Shown here in pieces: positions 13,601 to 17,655 of a stretch of 17,655 bases of DNA. Every line of letters begins with the position of its first letter. Position 1 is the first letter of the stretch. The translations under genes and the position numbers were made by a program. Origin of the DNA: Sphaerochaeta sp. (GTDB lineage Bacteria; Spirochaetota; Spirochaetia; Sphaerochaetales; Sphaerochaetaceae); the NCBI GenBank assembly GCA_023228445.1, contig JALOBD010000028.1, positions 1 through 17,655 of the forward strand, written 5' to 3'. Below the pieces are notes generated by a model. That model saw nothing but the letters and a program-made list of their open reading frames with translations, ran no database searches and was not told where the DNA came from.

Positions 13601-14686
13601 CTCCGACGCGAGCACGTAGTGCGTGCTTCGTCCCGCTCCCACTTGTGTAAAGAGTCCCTTTGCGCACAGGTCCTTCAAATCCCGCGTGGCGGTATCTTGG
13701 GAGACCTTGCAGATCGTTGCGTATTTTGAGGAGGTGAGGGTTCCTGTAAAGTCATCAAGATACCGTGCGAGGAGCGCAAGTTGGTTCTTCGAGAGGGGGA
13801 GCGTAGCCGCCTGGCGGTAGAAACGCTCTCGCCTGAGCACTGAGGCTACGGTCTCCTGGGCGCTACAGAAGGAACGTTCAAGGCAGTTGAGGAACCAGAG
13901 GATCCAGGCGGTGATATCAAGCGAGCCCTTTTGGGTAGCTTCCAATGCCCTATAGTAGCTGCTCTTCTCCCGGTTGATTGCCGAAGAGGGTGAATAGAAG
14001 CGCAATTGGGAGCGCTCCGATCGTGCGAGCAGATAGTCCACTACTGCCCGCCCGATACGGCCGTTGCCGTCCTCAAATGGGTGGAGGGTCAAAAACCAAA
14101 GGTGTGCGATTGCCGCGGTTATGAAGGGGTGTTCTCCCTTCTCCCGATTCACCCACGAGAGGAATCGGTCCATCTCATGGTCGAGCGTACTCGCTTTGGG
14201 TGCTTCGAAGTGGATGAGCGGAGTTGGCCCTGCGTTGTACGAGACGACCTGCATCCGCCCCCGCACATCACTGCGAAAGGAGCCGCCTTTGATGCTACTT
14301 CCGTCAAAGAGGGTTCGGTGCCACATTAGCAGGCGCTCACGGGTCAGTGGGCGATCGTAATGTACAGTAGCCTCAAGGTTCATGGAAACCGCTCGTTCTG
14401 CTCGATGGTCGACCGTTGGATCTCTCACATACGGAAGGGAGGAGAGGTGGCGTGCAAGAGAGGAGCGCACTGTTCTTCGGTCAAGCACCGCTCCCTCGAT
14501 GGCGCTCGAGGCGATGATCGATTCGGTCTGTATCAAGAGATCTGACTCTGCCTGCGCCTCGGTGGTAAGAGTTTCCATCAAGCCGAGGAGTTTGCCGTGG
14601 AGATGTACCGCATTGGAGAATGGGATGAAGATCCTCTCCAAATCCCACGAAAAGGCTGGCCATTCGGGGTGCTCGTAGATGTACAT
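13595..14686 (-). CDS. Fic-family protein with N-terminal DUF4172 and C-terminal winged helix
   Basis: This is a second predicted nucleotide-transferring Fic enzyme, of a different architecture from the one at 4629-5534. The N-terminus, YIYEHPEWPAFSWD, is the DUF4172 signature. The inhibitory motif SSAIEG is at residues 60-65, and the complete core motif HPFEDGNGRIGR is at 202-213. A C-terminal winged-helix segment (about 290-360) contains SQDTATRDLKDLCAKGLFTQ and GAGRSTHYVL, so DNA binding is likely. The protein has 363 residues from ATG 14686; this start has GCGGAG upstream at the right distance, whereas the in-frame TTG at 14701 would overlap that site. It has its own promoter just after the upstream gene on the same strand. 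Fic proteins with winged helices are often found as stand-alone stress or toxin-like genes; no antitoxin is seen nearby. Confidence 0.88.
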   Translation of the reverse strand: MYIYEHPEWPAFSWDLERIFIPFSNAVHLHGKLLGLMETLTTEAQAESDLLIQTESIIASSAIEGAVLDRRTVRSSLARHLSSLPYVRDPTVDHRAERAVSMNLEATVHYDRPLTRERLLMWHRTLFDGSSIKGGSFRSDVRGRMQVVSYNAGPTPLIHFEAPKASTLDHEMDRFLSWVNREKGEHPFITAAIAHLWFLTLHPFEDGNGRIGRAVVDYLLARSERSQLRFYSPSSAINREKSSYYRALEATQKGSLDITAWILWFLNCLERSFCSAQETVASVLRRERFYRQAATLPLSKNQLALLARYLDDFTGTLTSSKYATICKVSQDTATRDLKDLCAKGLFTQVGAGRSTHYVLASEE

Positions 14687-14695
14687 GGCTAATCT

Positions 14696-14710
14696 CCGCA
14701 ATATATGCGG
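14696..14710 (-). promoter_or_regulatory. Small hairpin overlapping the fic ribosome binding site
   Basis: On the minus strand CCGCA and TGCGG flank a five-base loop (14696-14700 and 14706-14710 on plus). The GCGGAG Shine-Dalgarno begins inside the stem, so folding could partly mask it. The stem is short, so the effect would be modest. Confidence 0.35.
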
Positions 14711-14712
14711 AA

Positions 14713-14741
14713 ATGATACCCAATACTCTTCGTATTCACAA
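14713..14741 (-). promoter_or_regulatory. Predicted promoter of the second fic gene
   Basis: Read on the minus strand, TTGTGA (plus 14736-14741) and TATCAT (plus 14713-14718) are separated by 17 bases. The -35 box overlaps the TGA stop of the upstream large gene. This suggests that fic can be transcribed independently although both genes share a strand. Confidence 0.55.
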
Positions 14742-17655
14742 AACTGGTGGTGCGAGGATCACCCCTTCGCCTCGAAACCCATTCGCCTTGACGAGGAATT
14801 CGTTCTCGGACCGTACATGGATGAAGTGGTCGGTCTCGGCGATGAGTGCAAGACCCTGCAGTCGATCAAGATTCAGGGTTCCTGAACGGTATGCGGGGTT
14901 GATGGTGAAGTAGATACAGCCGAGGCTGGTCATGTTCTGGAAGAAGTGTGTGCCTTGGCTTGGCTCGACCTGGAACTCCGAGAGCCCGGTCTCGATGATT
15001 ACCTTGGCCCGGGAGATTTGTGACCACGCCACCGGGATGCCGAGCCAAGGATCGGCAGATCCCAGCCTGCCGGCGATAAGGAGGATGTAGTCGCGCTCAT
15101 CCATGATCATCCGGGTGTTGATCTCTTCCAGCTCGCGGGCCATGTGTTGCATCTGGGAGGCATCGAAGGTTTCAATCTTGAGGTGGACGAAGTCCTTGAG
15201 GCCCGCCACCTTGCCGTTGCCCAGCACGACGGTGGAGGTGACGATCGACTCTTCGCGCTCCTCCTCTGTGATGGCTACATCGCGCTCCTCGCTGCCCACC
15301 GCGATGGGCCTGATCTGCAGCAAGCTGAACTCCGGCTTCTTGGGAGCCTTTCGGTTGAGGTTGACGGCATACTCGATCTCCACCGGCCGCCCCATCGCCT
15401 GGCTACCCAGGTTTAGGATGTCGCGGATGATTGCAGCGAGCGGGAAGGCGTCGTACTTGAGGATCCCGTTGAATGTGATGACCTTCATCCCCTCAGCCGA
15501 GATGGCTTCACTGAAGGTCGAGGAGTTGACGTCCCAGGTCGAGGCGATGTACCTCAGCGCCTCGGGGTGCTCTTCCGCCTCAGAAAGGTCGAGGAGCATG
15601 AGGTTCTCCAGCCCCCGCTCTCCGGTGGGGTGAAAGCCATCCTCGAGGCTCAGTGCATAGAAGGTGCGTTGGCTGCTCGTCTGGTTGCCTCCCAGGTAGT
15701 GGGCAGGGCGTTGGGGAAAGGTGGGGGAGAAGCGCAGCGCACTGCCGCTGTCGACGACCGCCTTGCCGAAGCCGAAGCTGACCAGGCCCACCCCGTTCTC
15801 CGGTTTCTCACCGCTGAGGGGGTAGTAGTTGAGCGAGCGGGCCACACCGGCGGCATTGGGGTACCAATAGGAGCCGTGCTCACTGCCGATGACCTGTTGG
15901 ATGATGACGGCCATCTTCTCATCCTCGTGGAGGTGGTCGGTGGCACGCGAGTACTCCTTCGCCCCTCGAAAGAACGTGGACGCCCAGATGGAGCGTACCG
16001 CATCGCACAGCTCCTCAAGCCGCTCTTCATCACTGCCTCGGTTGGGAATCATGGCGGTCATGTAGACACCGGCGTAGGGCTGGTAGTGGGAGTCCTCCAA
16101 GAGGGAGGAGGAACGGACACAGATCGGCTGATGGATCGTCTCTATGATGGCCTCGAGGTTGGCAAGCAACTCTTTTGAGAGCGGCTTGGAGAGGAAGATC
16201 TTGAGGAGTGTCTCGTCGCTCATATCGCTGGTGGTGATCTCCTCGAGGCCGTTCTCCTCGATGAAGCGGGTGAACTGATCGGTGGTGAGCACCACGGTAC
16301 GGGGGATGGAGAGGTAGACATCGGGGTACTTCTGCGGTATTTTCGCTGACCGCAGGACCATGTCGATGAAGGCGAGGCCGCGGCCCTTGCCGCCGAGCGA
16401 GCCGCCTCCGATGCGGCTGAAGAAGAGCGTCTCGTCGTAGTTCTGCGGGCTGAACTGGGCGATGACGCCCTTGGTGCGTTCGGCGCGGTAGTCGCGGATA
16501 ATCTGGATCAGCTGCTCTTGGACCTCTTCGGCGCTGCCATGGGTCGGGATCTGCAGGTCCTTGATCTTGGCGGCGATGGTGTAGAGCGACTGAGCCCTGA
16601 GCCAGCGGCTGAACTCGTTTCGTCGGCAGTGGAAGTCGAAGCTCTCCACCGGGATGGTGGGCAACATCCGCTGCAGGTCGCGCATCGTGTGGGCGCGGGC
16701 GATCTCGACCATCGTCTGTGGGTCGCGGAAGATGAAAGGGCCGAAGCCGTAGTGATCGGCCATGTAGCGGTTCAGCTCGACAAAGAGGGAGCTGCTGCTC
16801 TCCCAGATAAAGGAGGCGCCGCGTGAGAGTGTCTCCTCCTCCACCCTCAGGTCGCTGCTGAGGATCAAGAGCGGGAGGTCGGGCTCTTCTGCTTGGACCA
16901 TCTCCACCAACCTCAGGCCGGCGCGCTTGTCGTAGACGCCGCGTCTGAGGTAGGCCATGTCGCTGATGATGCCCAGCGTGCTGTGGCGATACTGCTTCCA
17001 GATCGTCTCGGCTTCCTCAAAGGTTCGGGCCAGCACGATCTTGGGGCGCCCGCGCATCCTCAGCGTCTTGCCCCAGTTGTTCAACGCTTCGAGAATTGCC
17101 GAGCGGTTCTGCTGGATGAGGCAGGTGTACATCATCGGCAGGAACGAGGAGTAGAAGCGCACCGAGTCCTCCACCAGGATGATGATCTGCACATCGGCCA
17201 CCGAGGTGTCGTGGTCGAGGTTCATCCGGTCCTCGACCAGCTTGATCATCGCCAGAAAGACGGTGGGGTCGCCCTGCCAGTAGAAGAAGTAGTCGATGGC
17301 CTTGGTGTCCGAGCCTTTGATGAGCTTGTTGCGCCGGTGACTCGAGGAGGGGGAGAGGACGATGACCGGCATCGTCGGATCCTTCTCCTTGATCGCTTCG
17401 GCGAGGCGCTCGACCGACTCATCGCCGAGGTCGAGCATCGCGATGACCAGCTCGAAGGACCGCTCGTCGAGGAGCTTGAGCGCCTCCTCGCCGCTTGAGG
17501 TGTGGATGATCTTCGGTGGGTTGCTCAGCCCGAGCTGGGTGTACTCGAGGTACAGCTCCTCCTCGACCCGCCCGTCCTCCTCGAGGAGGAAGCGGTCGTA
17601 GTCGTTGCAGATCAAGAGCACATTGTAGATGTGGCTCAGCATCAGGTTGCTGAAG
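14736..17655 (-). CDS. Receiver-like and PEP/pyruvate-binding (PPDK N-terminal type) ATP-grasp protein, 5' end outside window
   Basis: Counting from the ATG at 17642, 968 residues are visible. The frame stays open to the window edge (Phe-Ser-Asn-Leu before that Met) with no ribosome binding site, so the true start is probably outside. Residues 6-140 and 152-295 resemble two response-regulator receiver domains; the second has VEDS (157-160) and ISDMAY (226-231), the first is degenerate. From about 405 comes a PPDK/PEP-synthase ATP-binding domain: GGGSLGGKG (412-420), ICVRSSSLLEDS (507-518) with AG at 524-525, IIQQVIG (580-586), VEIEYAV (754-760) and LLQIRPI (774-780). The phosphohistidine swivel motif and the PEP-binding TIM barrel are absent. 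The C-terminal 140 residues, with GRLGSADPWLGIPV and PSQGTHFFQNMTS, form a domain I know only from similar uncharacterised proteins. It is not a functional PEP synthase by itself; a signalling or phosphotransfer role is inferred. Confidence 0.8.
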   Translation of the reverse strand, partial: FSNLMLSHIYNVLLICNDYDRFLLEEDGRVEEELYLEYTQLGLSNPPKIIHTSSGEEALKLLDERSFELVIAMLDLGDESVERLAEAIKEKDPTMPVIVLSPSSSHRRNKLIKGSDTKAIDYFFYWQGDPTVFLAMIKLVEDRMNLDHDTSVADVQIIILVEDSVRFYSSFLPMMYTCLIQQNRSAILEALNNWGKTLRMRGRPKIVLARTFEEAETIWKQYRHSTLGIISDMAYLRRGVYDKRAGLRLVEMVQAEEPDLPLLILSSDLRVEEETLSRGASFIWESSSSLFVELNRYMADHYGFGPFIFRDPQTMVEIARAHTMRDLQRMLPTIPVESFDFHCRRNEFSRWLRAQSLYTIAAKIKDLQIPTHGSAEEVQEQLIQIIRDYRAERTKGVIAQFSPQNYDETLFFSRIGGGSLGGKGRGLAFIDMVLRSAKIPQKYPDVYLSIPRTVVLTTDQFTRFIEENGLEEITTSDMSDETLLKIFLSKPLSKELLANLEAIIETIHQPICVRSSSLLEDSHYQPYAGVYMTAMIPNRGSDEERLEELCDAVRSIWASTFFRGAKEYSRATDHLHEDEKMAVIIQQVIGSEHGSYWYPNAAGVARSLNYYPLSGEKPENGVGLVSFGFGKAVVDSGSALRFSPTFPQRPAHYLGGNQTSSQRTFYALSLEDGFHPTGERGLENLMLLDLSEAEEHPEALRYIASTWDVNSSTFSEAISAEGMKVITFNGILKYDAFPLAAIIRDILNLGSQAMGRPVEIEYAVNLNRKAPKKPEFSLLQIRPIAVGSEERDVAITEEEREESIVTSTVVLGNGKVAGLKDFVHLKIETFDASQMQHMARELEEINTRMIMDERDYILLIAGRLGSADPWLGIPVAWSQISRAKVIIETGLSEFQVEPSQGTHFFQNMTSLGCIYFTINPAYRSGTLNLDRLQGLALIAETDHFIHVRSENEFLVKANGFRGEGVILAPPVL

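Noticed and set aside
15567..16178. Plus-strand open frame opposite the ATP-grasp gene (and a similar one at 16893-17498)
   Set aside because: Both lie antisense to conserved motifs of the large gene and show no own start signals.
14736..17655. Annotation as PEP synthase or pyruvate phosphate dikinase
   Set aside because: Only the nucleotide-binding domain is present. The phosphohistidine and PEP/pyruvate barrel domains required for the reaction are not seen.
1..17655. tRNA, rRNA or CRISPR array
   Set aside because: I saw no tRNA TψC/acceptor pattern, conserved rRNA segment, or regularly spaced repeat series.

Overview
The window looks like chromosomal DNA of a GC-rich, host- or sediment-type bacterium, most likely a spirochaete of the Sphaerochaeta group. 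That placement is an inference. It rests on the compact topoisomerase IV pair (603 and 657 residues), a binding-protein signal peptide that ends in a Gly-Ala-Gly-Gln stretch with no lipobox, and a large PEP-synthase-like receiver protein. I could not search a database, so genus-level placement is tentative. No rRNA, tRNA, CRISPR array or complete mobile element is visible.

Layout. (1) 1-4635, plus strand: a tightly packed operon of parE, parC and an RluA-type pseudouridine synthase, each joined to the next by a one-base stop/start overlap. (2) 4629-5534, minus strand: a Fic-family protein with an N-terminal DNA-binding-like segment, convergent with the first operon. (3) 5535-6085: a 550-base AT-shifted gap with no credible gene. 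It holds a 9-bp inverted repeat near fic, a dense run of inverted repeats at 5792-5976, and then a promoter with a palindrome at its predicted start point. (4) 6086-12802, plus strand: an eight-gene cassette in the order Asp/Glu-racemase-like protein, transketolase N half, transketolase C half, TRAP binding protein, TRAP small and large permease subunits, transaldolase-like protein, cupin. (5) 12873-13586, plus strand: a GntR/FCD regulator with its own promoter. (6) 13595-14686, minus strand: a second, different Fic protein (DUF4172 type) with a promoter that overlaps the stop codon of the gene behind it. (7) 14736-17655, minus strand: a protein of at least 968 residues made of two receiver-like domains and a PPDK/PEP-synthase-type ATP-grasp domain, running off the right edge.

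How the genes fit together. The cassette imports a small organic anion by a sodium- or proton-driven TRAP system and processes it with an enzyme set that includes C2-transfer (split transketolase) and Schiff-base aldol (transaldolase-like) chemistry, plus a racemase/isomerase-like protein and a small cupin. There is no kinase, dehydrogenase or isomerase of a standard sugar pathway inside it. The substrate is therefore not deducible, and this is the best candidate for an undescribed pathway. The GntR regulator probably controls both its own promoter and the cassette promoter: both carry the octamer GTATGATG, and the cassette promoter also carries the 12-bp palindrome TCATACGTATGA.

The most interesting signals are the kinase-less cassette, the 185-base structured intergenic block upstream of it, the shared operator-like repeats, and the ATP-grasp protein that lacks the phosphohistidine and PEP-binding domains of true PEP synthase.
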